This document shows, piece after piece, positions 37,067-45,740 of a DNA stretch of 64,000 bases. The DNA is from Corynebacterium pseudodiphtheriticum DSM 44287 (GTDB lineage: Bacteria; Actinomycetota; Actinomycetes; Mycobacteriales; Mycobacteriaceae): NCBI RefSeq assembly GCF_000688415.1, contig NZ_JIAH01000006.1, positions 186,001 through 250,000 of the forward strand. Direction: 5' to 3'. Within the stretch, counting starts at the first letter, position 1; each line of letters begins with the position of its first letter. The translations under genes and the position numbers were made by a program. The notes beneath the pieces are model-generated. The model did no database searches, was not told the DNA's origin, and saw only the letters and a program-made list of their open reading frames with translations.

Positions 37067-38398
37067 ATGGTCGCTAATTCACCAACCTATACCGAGAACA
37101 ATGCTGGCAAGCCTGTTGGAATTGCGGTATTAGGAATGGGTACCGTCGGTACCGAGGTAATCCGCCTGCTTGCGGAAAATTCCGAGGATTTCCGTCAGCG
37201 CGTCGGGGGCCCATTGGAATTGCGCGGAGTTGCAGTTGACGACACCTCCAAGCCGCGCCGCGGTGTAGATCCGGAAATGATTACCGGCGATGCACACGCT
37301 TTGATCGCGCGTGACGACGTCGACGTGGTCGTTGAACTCATTGGCGGCATTGAATATCCCCGCGAGCTGGTGCTTGCTGCGCTGCGTGCTGGTAAATCTG
37401 TGGTTACGGCAAATAAAGCGCTTGTCGCAGCTCATGCCGATGAACTCGCACAAGCTGCAGAAGAATCTGGAGTAGATCTATACTTCGAGGCAGCTGTGGC
37501 CGCGGCGATCCCAGTCGTCGGTATGTTGCGCCGTTCGCTAGCCGGTGACCAGATTCAGCGTATTTCTGGAATCGTCAACGGTACGACGAACTTCATTCTG
37601 GACAAGATGATTACCGAGGGCATGGGCTACGACGAGGCTCTGCAAATTGCTACCGACTTGGGCTATGCGGAAGCAGATCCCACTGCCGATGTTGATGGCC
37701 ACGACGCCGCGTCCAAGGCAGCGATCATGGCTTCACTTGGGTTCTATACGCGCGTCAACTTCAAAGATGTGCACTGTGAAGGTATCCGTGACATCACCGC
37801 TGCAGACATCGCGGCTGCAGATAAAGCAGGGTATGTCATTAAGCTGCTTGGAATCTGTGAAAAGATCACCGACGATCAGGGCAACGACGCCGTTAATGCG
37901 CGGGTGCACCCAACTCTGGTGGCGAAAGATCACCCTCTGGCCTCGGTTAATGAGTCCTATAACGCGATCTTCGTGGAGGCAGAAGCCGCTGGTTCGCTGA
38001 TGTTCTACGGCAATGGTGCCGGTGGCGACCCAACTGCTTCTGCCGTGCTGGGCGACCTCGTGGGAGCTTCCCGGAATAAAGTGCATGGCGGCCGCGCACC
38101 AGGTGACAACACCTACGCCAACCTGCCTATCGCTGATTTCGGCGAGGTGCACACGCGCTACCATATCGACATGGAAGTGGTCGATCGCGCCGGAGTTTTG
38201 TCTGATCTGTCTGCCACTTTCGCACAACAGGGGATTTCTTTGCGCACTGTGCGCCAGGAGGAGAATGAAGACGGTATCGCCCGTCTTATTGTTGTCACCC
38301 ACAGTGCGAAAGAATCTGTATTGCACGACACCGTCGAGGCGTTGAAGAAGTCTTCAGACGTCAAGAAAGTGCATTCTGTCATCCGTTTGGATGTTTAG
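37067..38398 (+). CDS. hom: homoserine dehydrogenase
   Basis: Hom, about 443 residues, reduces aspartate semialdehyde to homoserine with NAD(P)H. The Rossmann fold is GIAVLGMGTVGTEVIRLL; the catalytic part has GGIEYPRELVLAAL, TANKALVAAH, VNGTTNFILDKM and YAEADPTADVDGHDAASKAAI; a C-terminal ACT domain (YHIDMEVVDRAGVLSDLSAT, GISLRTVRQEENEDG) mediates threonine feedback inhibition. ATG 37067 lies 12 bases after gaagga; ATG 37055 is directly next to that sequence and so less likely. thrB follows after 24 bases, forming the hom-thrB operon. Confidence 0.97.
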   Translation: MVANSPTYTENNAGKPVGIAVLGMGTVGTEVIRLLAENSEDFRQRVGGPLELRGVAVDDTSKPRRGVDPEMITGDAHALIARDDVDVVVELIGGIEYPRELVLAALRAGKSVVTANKALVAAHADELAQAAEESGVDLYFEAAVAAAIPVVGMLRRSLAGDQIQRISGIVNGTTNFILDKMITEGMGYDEALQIATDLGYAEADPTADVDGHDAASKAAIMASLGFYTRVNFKDVHCEGIRDITAADIAAADKAGYVIKLLGICEKITDDQGNDAVNARVHPTLVAKDHPLASVNESYNAIFVEAEAAGSLMFYGNGAGGDPTASAVLGDLVGASRNKVHGGRAPGDNTYANLPIADFGEVHTRYHIDMEVVDRAGVLSDLSATFAQQGISLRTVRQEENEDGIARLIVVTHSAKESVLHDTVEALKKSSDVKKVHSVIRLDV

Positions 38399-38422
38399 GG
38401 AATCAGGGGAGCTACGCAGTTT

Positions 38423-39352
38423 ATGAGCACTGAACTTGAAATCGGCACGAAAGCGACCGTTCGCGTTCCTGCATCTTCAGCAAACCTGGGACCAGGCTAC
38501 GATACATTAGGTCTTGCATTGGGCATTTATGATGTCATCGAAGTCGAGGTTATCTCATCCGGCCTGCAAATCGAGATCTATGGGGAAGGTGAAGATGACC
38601 TTCCACGGGACGGCTCACATTTGGTCGTCAAAGCTTTAAGATCTGGGTTAAACGCAGCTGATGCTACTGCGCCCGGCCTACGAGTCACATGTACCAACGC
38701 CATTCCGCAATCGCGTGGCCTAGGATCTTCGGCATCTTCGGCCGTCGCTGGTGTGGCTGCCGCGAATGCCCTTGCCGGATATCCTCTTTCCGATAACCAG
38801 GTGGTGCAGTTGTCTTCAGCATTTGAAGGACACCCGGATAATGCTGCTGCTTCGGTGCTCGGTGGAGCCACGGTATCGTGGATGACGGTGCCGGTGGACG
38901 GACGTTCTGCACCAGAATATAAGGCTGTAAGCCTTGATGTACACGATGAGATTCGTGCGACTGCGATTGTCCCAGATTTCCATGCTTCAACACCAGCAGT
39001 CCGCCGGGTGCTGCCGAGCCACGTCACACACGGCGACGCCGCATTCAATGTTTCCCGTGTAGCCGTCATGACGGTGGCCATCCAGCATCACCCGGATTTG
39101 CTGTGGGAAGGTACCCGCGATCGGTTGCACCAGCCGTACCGCTCTGATGTGCTGCCAGTGACGGCCGAGTGGGTCAACCGTTTGCGCAATCGCGGTTATG
39201 CTGCCTATTTGTCTGGAGCAGGCCCGACCATCATGGTCCTGCACACCGAGGATATTGACGAAGCATTACTTGCTGACGCCCGCGAACAGAACCTCAAAGT
39301 CGTTGAACTTGGAGTCGCCGGACCTGTGGAAACTAGTGTGAGCCACGCTTAG
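38423..39352 (+). CDS. thrB: homoserine kinase
   Basis: ThrB, 309 residues, GHMP-family kinase phosphorylating homoserine for threonine synthesis. The N-terminal [19 protein letters not shown] and the phosphate-binding GHMP motif [16 protein letters not shown] (about residues 93-108) are diagnostic, with [14 protein letters not shown] and the C-terminal [15 protein letters not shown]. It is the second gene of the hom-thrB operon and is followed by a clear terminator. Start ATG 38423. Confidence 0.98.
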   Translation: MSTELEIGTKATVRVPASSANLGPGYDTLGLALGIYDVIEVEVISSGLQIEIYGEGEDDLPRDGSHLVVKALRSGLNAADATAPGLRVTCTNAIPQSRGLGSSASSAVAGVAAANALAGYPLSDNQVVQLSSAFEGHPDNAAASVLGGATVSWMTVPVDGRSAPEYKAVSLDVHDEIRATAIVPDFHASTPAVRRVLPSHVTHGDAAFNVSRVAVMTVAIQHHPDLLWEGTRDRLHQPYRSDVLPVTAEWVNRLRNRGYAAYLSGAGPTIMVLHTEDIDEALLADAREQNLKVVELGVAGPVETSVSHA

Positions 39353-39399
39353 TTTTCACTGCGCCGAGGAATGTCGCTAAAAAATAGCGCTGAGAATTT

Positions 39400-39444
39400 T
39401 AGGAGCCCGCAAGTTCGTGTATGCCTTCGGGCTCCTAGTTTTTC
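39400..39444 (+). terminator. hom-thrB operon terminator
   Basis: TAGGAGCCCG (39400-39409) pairs with CGGGCTCCTA (39428-39437), with three more pairs (AAG/CTT) after a bulged C, followed by gtttttc. It is 47 bases after the thrB stop. Confidence 0.9.
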
Positions 39445-39515
39445 TGTCTAGGGGACGCTGTGTCTTTGGCGGGGCGGTGGGCAGTGCTCACCACCAGATG
39501 GTTTGCGGAATTTTC

Positions 39516-41474
39516 TTAGTTCTTATGTTCTTCTGCAGCTAGGCTGGTTACAGCCAGTTTATCGGCACTGACGCCCCAGGTGATTTCATCATCGAGTTCT
39601 AATCCGAGTTCGGAAGCATCGAGTGGCGAGACAGTAATCTTTACTTGTTCGCCGTGAGTACAAACAGTTATGTCACACACTGTGGGGTGCGGCACGGAGA
39701 TGTCCGTGATCGTGCCGACCCAACAATTTTCTTCAGCGGTAGTCTCTTTCGCTTCGCCCTTCTTTAACCAGGCATCTGAAGGTAACCAGGTTGCAAGGAC
39801 TTGGAGCTTTTCTCCGTTGTTTGCCTTTAAGTCTTCGTCGCTAAGTTCAATGCGTTTTTCCCCCACGGTTAGTGAGAGCTGCCCGCAACTAATTTGCACG
39901 CTACCGCTACCCAGTGCGTTTGCCCCTACATTCTGTGACAAGCGCGCTACAAGGGCGTTAAGCCCTAGAGTCGTGGCGAGAAACTTCGTGCTTGGTGCAG
40001 AAGTGAGTTTCGTAGTTTTGTCATACGAGACAATTTTGCCAGCCGCAACTGACATTACGTAATCAGACAAGGAAGAAATGTCATGGCCATTGTGCGTGAC
40101 TAGCAATGTTGTGCGTTGTTGGGAGGTAGAGCGGAAATAAGCTTTCCATTGGGCAGCAATAGAGCTATCCAGACCGGCAAATGGCTCGTCCAAAATCAAA
40201 ACTTCTGGGCTGGCCGCAATAGCACGGACGATGGCTACCTGGCGTGATTGGCCTCCGGATAAGGCCGGTACGGGGACAGATTTTAGCTCACTTAACCCAG
40301 CTGCGTTTAACAATTCTTCCGCACGCCCTGTATCTCGTGTTGCCATGGTGATTGCCTGTAACACAGTGGAAGCCGGAGGCAGTGCTGGGTTTTGGGTCAG
40401 GATGATGACTCGCGGTTTATCGGCGGATTCGTGGCCAGAAGCAGCAAAAAAATCCAGTTCGGCCCCGCCCAAGCGTCCCGCGATTGCTTTCATAAGCGTC
40501 GTTTTCCCGGCACCATTGGCGCCTACCACCGCGGTGGTGCAACCTGCTTCAATGTGGCAACCATTCACGTTGATTCCCACGGGGTTAGTGGTTGCGCTTG
40601 TGAGCTCACCCAGCCGCTGCCGATCGAGCCCGATATTGCGACTTACGCGGTGCTTATGGCGCTTTCTCCATACTGCTGGAAGAGCCGACAGGCAGAGAAC
40701 GATGATGGCGATGAAGATTAGCAATGCTGCTTGTACGTATGCAATATCTGCGTCTACTTCGCGGTTAAGATATATCGCTAACGGGAGCGTCCGAGTTTCA
40801 CCGGGTAAGGAACCAGCGAAAGTGAGTGTGGCGCCGAATTCTCCCAGTGAACGAGCCAAGGCTAACCCCGCACCTGTGCCGACCGCAGGCAAAATCGTTG
40901 GCAGGATCACGTGACAGATCACGCGACGGTAGCTCATGCCGATGCTGAGTGCGGAATCTATGATTTCTTGGTTAATTTGGCGCAGCGCAGAGTCTGCGGA
41001 CACGATGATGAACGGTAATGTAATAAAGACGTGAGAAGCGACGACACCATTAAAGGTAAAAGCGATGTTAATGCCAAGCGCATCCAAGACTCCGGAAGTA
41101 TAAGAACGTCGGCCGATTGCTGCGGTGAGTGCCAAACCGGCGACCACAGGTGGCATTGCTAACGGTAATACAAAAAGTAAGCGAATGAACCAACCGCTTG
41201 CACGGCTTTGCAATAACCACAGTGAAAGCGGAATGCCTAGCGCCAAGGTGATGAGCGTCGATAAAACTGCGGCGTACAGGGATAAGCCTAAGGCTTCTAG
41301 CGTGGAAGCCTTAGTGGCAATTTCGGTAAAGCGATCCCAAGGGACACGCAAGATTAGGGCTAACAGCGGGCCCAGTACCGTCACCACGGCTACCGCAGCG
41401 AGAAAAACCAGGGCAATAGGGTTTTTCGGTCGAACTGGGGATGGGGTCCAATCAGCAGAATGCGGGTGTGCCAT
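39516..41474 (-). CDS. modBC: fused molybdate ABC transporter permease-ATPase (ModB-ModC)
   Basis: One 652-residue frame carries both the membrane and the ATPase subunit of the molybdate importer. Residues about 20-270 are a ModB permease with five to six helices and the EAA loop (DSALSIGMSYRRVICHVILP, then GAGLALARSLGEFGATLTFAG). Residues about 290-490 are an ATPase: Walker A VVGANGAGKTTL, signature ALSGGQSRQVAIVRAI, Walker B VLILDEPFAGLD and switch THNGHD. The C-terminal 150 residues contain TOBE-like molybdate-binding repeats (WVGTITDISVPHPTVCDITV). No internal stop or restart. It follows modA by 23 bases. MoeA/Moa genes nearby support molybdate as substrate. Confidence 0.93.
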   Translation of the reverse strand: MAHPHSADWTPSPVRPKNPIALVFLAAVAVVTVLGPLLALILRVPWDRFTEIATKASTLEALGLSLYAAVLSTLITLALGIPLSLWLLQSRASGWFIRLLFVLPLAMPPVVAGLALTAAIGRRSYTSGVLDALGINIAFTFNGVVASHVFITLPFIIVSADSALRQINQEIIDSALSIGMSYRRVICHVILPTILPAVGTGAGLALARSLGEFGATLTFAGSLPGETRTLPLAIYLNREVDADIAYVQAALLIFIAIIVLCLSALPAVWRKRHKHRVSRNIGLDRQRLGELTSATTNPVGINVNGCHIEAGCTTAVVGANGAGKTTLMKAIAGRLGGAELDFFAASGHESADKPRVIILTQNPALPPASTVLQAITMATRDTGRAEELLNAAGLSELKSVPVPALSGGQSRQVAIVRAIAASPEVLILDEPFAGLDSSIAAQWKAYFRSTSQQRTTLLVTHNGHDISSLSDYVMSVAAGKIVSYDKTTKLTSAPSTKFLATTLGLNALVARLSQNVGANALGSGSVQISCGQLSLTVGEKRIELSDEDLKANNGEKLQVLATWLPSDAWLKKGEAKETTAEENCWVGTITDISVPHPTVCDITVCTHGEQVKITVSPLDASELGLELDDEITWGVSADKLAVTSLAAEEHKN

Positions 41475-41497
41475 GGCGCGGTATTTTCAACGGTGAT

Positions 41498-42319
41498 TTA
41501 TTTGGCGGCTGCTGGCAAAAATCCAGCGTTTTCCCACACCGAACGCATTGCTTCACCGTGGAGCAATTCGAGAATAGCCTGAGCAGCTTCCGCGTTCGTC
41601 GTATTTTTTAGAACCGCTGCAGGATAGTCATTCACGAAACCCTCAGAGTTGGGAATTTCAATGACTTCGACTTTATCACCGGCAGCAATAGCATCGGTTT
41701 TATAAACCCATGCTGCATCAGCCTGGCCGGAGGTAACCTTCCCCAGGGTGTCGGTGACGGAGTGTTCCAGCGAGGATGGATGTAGCTCTAAGTTGTTTTC
41801 CGCTGCCAGTTGCTCTGTCAAATTGCCGCATGGAACCGACGGGTCGCAGAGGACCAGGGTGGTGTCTTCGTTGAGGTCTTCGATGCTGTTGATATTGCCC
41901 GGATTATCGGCGGGAACCACCATTACTAGTGTGTTTGCGGCCACCATTTTGGATTCTTCGACGTCACCGTTGGCTTTGGCCTTGTCCATGGACTTGGTAT
42001 CCGCGGTCAACAAGACGTCGGCAGGCGCACCTTCTTTGATTTGATTTACCAAATCGGTGGATCCTGCATTGCTGATCGTTAAGTTTACTGGTGGGTCGAG
42101 CTTCTTCGCTTCTTCTACCAGTTCCTCGCCAATTACGCGGGTAGAAGCTGCGGCGAACAGGGTGACGTCCTGCGCTGTAGCAGTATCTTTGGAATCGTCA
42201 GCTGTGGAGCCAGCAGTGTTTCCGGCATTCGATTGGCAACCAGCCAGAGTGATGGCGCTGGCCGTGACAGCGCCCATGGCGATGCGACGAATGGTGGTTG
42301 CGCGGTTACGAGAAAGCAT
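41498..42319 (-). CDS. modA: molybdate-binding lipoprotein ModA
   Basis: A 273-residue periplasmic-type molybdate-binding protein, anchored as a lipoprotein: signal AMGAVTASAITLAGC with the lipidated Cys at residue 28. The mature domain begins VTLFAAASTRVIGEELVEEA and contains INISNAGSTDLVNQIKEGAPADVLLTAD-like segments, here TISNAGSTDLVNQI and GAPADVLLTADTKSMDKA, typical oxyanion contacts, plus TSGQADAAWVYKTDA in the second lobe. It is read with the downstream modBC gene, from the same operon as fdhD. Confidence 0.95.
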   Translation of the reverse strand: MLSRNRATTIRRIAMGAVTASAITLAGCQSNAGNTAGSTADDSKDTATAQDVTLFAAASTRVIGEELVEEAKKLDPPVNLTISNAGSTDLVNQIKEGAPADVLLTADTKSMDKAKANGDVEESKMVAANTLVMVVPADNPGNINSIEDLNEDTTLVLCDPSVPCGNLTEQLAAENNLELHPSSLEHSVTDTLGKVTSGQADAAWVYKTDAIAAGDKVEVIEIPNSEGFVNDYPAAVLKNTTNAEAAQAILELLHGEAMRSVWENAGFLPAAAK

Positions 42320-42342
42320 GAATCTCTCCTGATAAAACGTCT

Positions 42343-43305
42343 CTAGGGGGTATCTTCTAAGAATCCATTGTACAAATTAAAACGATTTTCACGAGTGAAC
42401 CCGCTGAGAAAAAGTCCTGATTGACGTGCGAGATCAACCGCTAATGATGTGGCCGCTGATACAGTCACCAATCCGGAGAATCCAGCAAGTACGGCTTTTT
42501 GTACGAGCTCGAAGCTGGCGCGCGAGGTCATCACCAAATACATCTGTTTTGCCGGCAAATCACCATGCATCAACATCGCACCGATTACCTTGTCCGCAGC
42601 ATTGTGCCGACCCACATCCTCGCGGGCGAGAATGAGTTGCCCGTCACTGCTGACAGCGCCTGCAGCATGGATACCACCGGTACGGCGGAATGCTTTTTGG
42701 CCAGCTTCTAGTGCCGCTGGTAAGGACAAGACAAATTCTGCGGTGGGGCGAACTGGGTGAATAGGGTAGGAACTACGCTTTTCGACGTCATCGATCGAGG
42801 TGGTTCCGCAAATGCCGCAAGCTGAGGTAGTGAGCACTGAGCGTACAGGCAATGAAAACGGCTGACTGTCGCTTTTGCCTGCGGTGACAGTGGCAAAATC
42901 TTGGTTGCTATCTTCTGTTTTTGCAGGGGTTAGAGCCACATCAAGGGTGTTATACGTGTTGAGGCCGTCATTGCCGACTGCCCCGCCACAGTATCGAATT
43001 GTCGCAATATCGGATGCCCGTCTGATGATGCCTTCAGCATGCAGGAGCCCGTGGACGAGCTCGAAATCATTGCCCGGTGTGCGCATCGTCGTTAAGAAAT
43101 CTGTGCCATCGACGCGGATCTGCAAGGGTTCTTCGACCGCGAGTGAATCGACGCGTTCGGAGACAACAATACGAGAGTTGGCGAGACTGACACACTGTGC
43201 CTTAGTGCTGGCGTCCGTTGTAGCAGCAATATCAGGGTTGATTTCTTCGCGGTATACGCGGGTGATTGGAGTACGGGATGTAAGCCTTCGCGTCATATCG
43301 GACAA
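42343..43305 (-). CDS. fdhD: formate dehydrogenase accessory sulfurtransferase FdhD
   Basis: FdhD, 320 residues, transfers sulfur from IscS/NifS to the molybdenum cofactor for formate dehydrogenase. Hallmarks are the redox C-x2-C loop (VLTTSACGICGTTSIDD), MRTPGNDFELVHGLLHAEGI, RTGGIHAAGAV, EDVGRHNAADKVIGAML and the C-terminal SGLVTVSAATSLAVDLAR. ATG 43305 and 43296 are close alternatives. It lies between a DUF6457-type gene and modA, one operon for Mo uptake and cofactor maturation. Its presence implies a Mo- or W-dependent formate dehydrogenase elsewhere in the genome. Confidence 0.95.
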   Translation of the reverse strand: MSDMTRRLTSRTPITRVYREEINPDIAATTDASTKAQCVSLANSRIVVSERVDSLAVEEPLQIRVDGTDFLTTMRTPGNDFELVHGLLHAEGIIRRASDIATIRYCGGAVGNDGLNTYNTLDVALTPAKTEDSNQDFATVTAGKSDSQPFSLPVRSVLTTSACGICGTTSIDDVEKRSSYPIHPVRPTAEFVLSLPAALEAGQKAFRRTGGIHAAGAVSSDGQLILAREDVGRHNAADKVIGAMLMHGDLPAKQMYLVMTSRASFELVQKAVLAGFSGLVTVSAATSLAVDLARQSGLFLSGFTRENRFNLYNGFLEDTP

Positions 43306-43306
43306 C

Positions 43307-43672
43307 CTACCTGGTACTGCGTGCTAAATCAGCTAGGTGCGCTAGATGTTGTTGTATAGCTTCGATTTGTTCAGCATGGGTGCTCCCAGCAGTACGTTGA
43401 CCAGCGGCCAAACCTGCTAGAAATGCTGTCACCGGTGCAGCCGGACGGGAGTGTTCGTGGGCGACAATACTGGTGAGGTCGAGGACGTCCTTGATAGTGG
43501 CGCGAAGCACTTGCGGATCGACGTCAAGTGCCGAGGTCGCGGTGACAAGCCAAGTACTGGCAGCGACTTCTTCGGGTGCAGCCTTGATTTTTGCGGTTTT
43601 AGCGGGTTTTAGAGTTTTAGCGGATTGTGCAGTTTTTCTACCAGGCCCCGTGCCTTCCTGTGCTCCAGACAT
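43307..43672 (-). CDS. DUF6457-type small protein of Moco clusters
   Basis: A 121-residue protein. The Lys/Ala-rich N-terminus (about 35 residues) is disordered; the rest (ASTWLVTATSALDVDPQVLRATIKDVLDLTSIVAHEHSR ..., then FLAGLAAGQR) has the small helical pattern that I associate with DUF6457, a domain often beside or fused to MobA in actinobacteria. It ends 1 base before the fdhD start, so co-translated. Probable role: accessory factor in molybdopterin nucleotide attachment, unproven. Confidence 0.7.
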   Translation of the reverse strand: MSGAQEGTGPGRKTAQSAKTLKPAKTAKIKAAPEEVAASTWLVTATSALDVDPQVLRATIKDVLDLTSIVAHEHSRPAAPVTAFLAGLAAGQRTAGSTHAEQIEAIQQHLAHLADLARSTR

Positions 43673-43764
43673 GTTATTAGTTTAGGTGCTTGGTCAGATC
43701 AAATGCTTAATGGGTTTAGTCACTTAACGGGGAATATCCGTTGGCGACAGTCTGCGGTAGTGCT

Positions 43765-44028
43765 TTAACCACCGGCAAAGGGCGGCAATACGTCGATGCG
43801 TTGCACTCCAGCCAGTGAAGTAGACCGAGTCGCGGAAGCACCGTCGACGAGAAAACTGCACCGCGGGAAAATGTCTGCCAAACTCATCCCAGAATCTGTG
43901 GTCCCGGTATGCAACTGGGCGCGGGAATCGAGGAGTTCCCCTAGTGTTTCGTGGTCAGTTTCGGTGATTACTTCTTCTGCGGTTCCGGCGGCGGCTCGTG
44001 CGGCGGAAAAATAATGAATGCTCAGCAT
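43765..44028 (-). CDS. moaD: molybdopterin synthase sulfur carrier subunit MoaD
   Basis: MoaD, 87 residues from ATG 44028 (MLSIHYFSAARAAAG); a GTG at 44037 would add three. It has the ubiquitin-like fold and the obligatory C-terminal Gly-Gly (VQRIDVLPPFAGG) that is adenylated by MoeB and thiocarboxylated, then donates sulfur with MoaE to convert cPMP to molybdopterin. It heads the minus-strand series moaD-DUF6457-fdhD-modA-modBC and is divergent from moeA. Its partner MoaE is 4 kb away on the plus strand. Confidence 0.92.
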   Translation of the reverse strand: MLSIHYFSAARAAAGTAEEVITETDHETLGELLDSRAQLHTGTTDSGMSLADIFPRCSFLVDGASATRSTSLAGVQRIDVLPPFAGG

Positions 44029-44074
44029 GGTAACCACTATTCTGCCTGGTTGGCTCGGGAGTATGCAATAGCTT

Positions 44075-44126
44075 GAAAATCTGAGTCGGACTCAACATTT
44101 TCTAGACTCAACATGTTCTAGAACAT
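44075..44126. repeat. 16-bp tandem duplication with overlapping palindromes
   Basis: CTCAACATTTTCTAGA (44091-44106) is followed directly by CTCAACATGTTCTAGA (44107-44122), one mismatch. An imperfect palindrome GAAAAT-c-TGAGT-cgg-ACTCA-ac-ATTTTC spans 44075-44102, and ATGTTCTAGAACAT (44113-44126) is a perfect 14-bp palindrome. It lies in the divergent moaD/moeA control region. Likely operator DNA for a regulator I cannot name. Confidence 0.8.
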
Positions 44127-44179
44127 ACCCGGCTGAGAGCGTTGGAAGGGGCTAAATAACGCATTTGGAATACATGGTG

Positions 44180-44242
44180 TTTAAACAGAACACTGCTTAA
44201 TAGAACACACCTTAAATAGAACAGTGCTTAAATAGAATTATG
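44180..44242. repeat. four tandem 15-16 bp repeats running into the moeA start
   Basis: Units are TTTAAACAGAACACTG (44180), CTTAATAGAACACAC (44196), CTTAAATAGAACAGTG (44211) and CTTAAATAGAATTATG (44227). The moeA ATG (44240-44242) is the end of the fourth unit. The shared core TAGAACA also occurs in the palindrome at 44113-44126. Confidence 0.85.
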
Positions 44243-45562
44243 AGCAACTGTCGACAGCAAGCGGCTGGAAGCACAAAGCTAACTCCAGAAGAACACTTGG
44301 CTAATATCACCGAATTGATTGCCCAATTCGGTACCTGGCCGAGTACAGAATCCATTCTGGTGGCTGATGCTTTAGACCGTTACCTCGTTACAGCTGTTCC
44401 CGCGCCGTATGATTCGCCGCGGTTTTCTAATTCACAGGTCGATGGGTATGCCCTAAGCCAGGCAGCCTTGGACCGCCTGCCGGGTAGTTTCTCCGTGGGG
44501 GCGGATATTCCAGCCGGAGCTGATCCGGCGCTGAAATATCCACAGGGGATTGACCCTGACAATAGCGGTGAGACGATCGTGCCAATCATGACCGGAGCTA
44601 AAATCCCCGCAGGCGTAGCAGCCATTGTGCGTGTTGAAGACGCTCTACCACCGGAATTTCCGGAAAATACTCACAGCGATGGTACCAATGGCACGAATAC
44701 AGACGCCTCCCGGGGCAAGCCCACAGCACCGCGCCGGGAAATTTCTATGGCGCAGCAAGGGCAGTTCATACGGCAACAAGGCATTGATAGCAGAGCTGGC
44801 GAGGTTATTGTTGATTCCGGCGAGGTGTTGAGCCCAACTGCGATTGCAGCTTTGGCATTCCAGGGGGTTTCGACTGTTGAGGTACGCAAGCGCGCGCGGG
44901 TTCTGATTGCTACCGGTGGGGCAGAGGTTGCCGAGATTGGTGAATTGGATGCGGAAGCTGGCTCCGCCGTCATTCCGGATGCGAATTTCCCCATGTTGGC
45001 GGCGCAAGCACAGCGCTACGGGCTAGAGCCGGTAGGCCGGGTGCATATTGATGATGACGTTGATTCACTTGCTACTAGCTTGCAGCAGGCTATCGACGTG
45101 CATCAGCCAGATTTGGTCGTTACCTCAGGCGGCATTAGCAAAGGGAAATATGAGGTCGTGCGGCAGCTGCTTGCCGACGGAGACGGCGCCTGGTTTGGTG
45201 CGGTAGCCCAACAACCTGGTGGGCCGCAAGGTTATGGAAGTTTTGCAGGTGTACCGTGCATTTGTTTGCCGGGTAACCCGGTCTCGTCGTTGGTGAGTTT
45301 CCGGTTATTCGTTGCTCCTGCGGTGGGATTGGTCCCGGAGCCAATCAAGGTTATTTCTGCGGAGCCTTTGACGGGGCTATCTGACAAAGATCAATTTTTA
45401 CGGGCCCGATTTGAATATTCCAGCGGGCATGTTCGAGCGCGAGTCGTTTCTGGGCCTGGCTCGCACCTGTTGCAGCAGGCAGTAGCCGCAGACGCACTGG
45501 TGCGGGTTCCGGCTGGTGCTACCGTTAACGCGCGTCAGCGGTTGTGGGCTTACCCGCTTTAG
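44240..45562 (+). CDS. moeA: molybdopterin molybdenumtransferase MoeA (copy 1)
   Basis: MoeA, 440 residues, inserts molybdate into adenylylated molybdopterin. Domain order is normal: N-terminal helices, SQVDGYAL (the family's MDGYA motif with a Q-V change), VPIMTGAKIPAGVAAIVRVED, then the MogA-like domain with VLIATGGAEVAE (usual SSGDEL here TGGAEV), VVTSGGISKGKYEVV and PCICLPGNPVSSLVSF, and a C-terminal barrel. A 30-residue polar insert (about 138-170) follows VRVEDALPPEF. No Shine-Dalgarno sequence precedes ATG 44240, which lies in the last tandem repeat. The altered motifs distinguish it from copy 2. Confidence 0.9.
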   Translation: MSNCRQQAAGSTKLTPEEHLANITELIAQFGTWPSTESILVADALDRYLVTAVPAPYDSPRFSNSQVDGYALSQAALDRLPGSFSVGADIPAGADPALKYPQGIDPDNSGETIVPIMTGAKIPAGVAAIVRVEDALPPEFPENTHSDGTNGTNTDASRGKPTAPRREISMAQQGQFIRQQGIDSRAGEVIVDSGEVLSPTAIAALAFQGVSTVEVRKRARVLIATGGAEVAEIGELDAEAGSAVIPDANFPMLAAQAQRYGLEPVGRVHIDDDVDSLATSLQQAIDVHQPDLVVTSGGISKGKYEVVRQLLADGDGAWFGAVAQQPGGPQGYGSFAGVPCICLPGNPVSSLVSFRLFVAPAVGLVPEPIKVISAEPLTGLSDKDQFLRARFEYSSGHVRARVVSGPGSHLLQQAVAADALVRVPAGATVNARQRLWAYPL

Positions 45563-45740
45563 CTGGTTTGCCTTGCACGGGGCTATGAGGTTTTAGGGCA
45601 CCAAGATGTGAGCGAAAACCTGGGAAGCCCCAAAACGACTACAAGGTCGGCCTATTGCTGCTGTCTGGGTCACCATCCTTTATTATGTTTAGCACACTAG
45701 AGTTAGTGAATTAACACACAATAATTATGGGGAGACACTT

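Noticed and set aside
44180..44242. Tandem repeats as a CRISPR array or replication iterons
   Set aside because: Units are contiguous without spacers, there are no cas or rep genes nearby, and the last unit contains a start codon.
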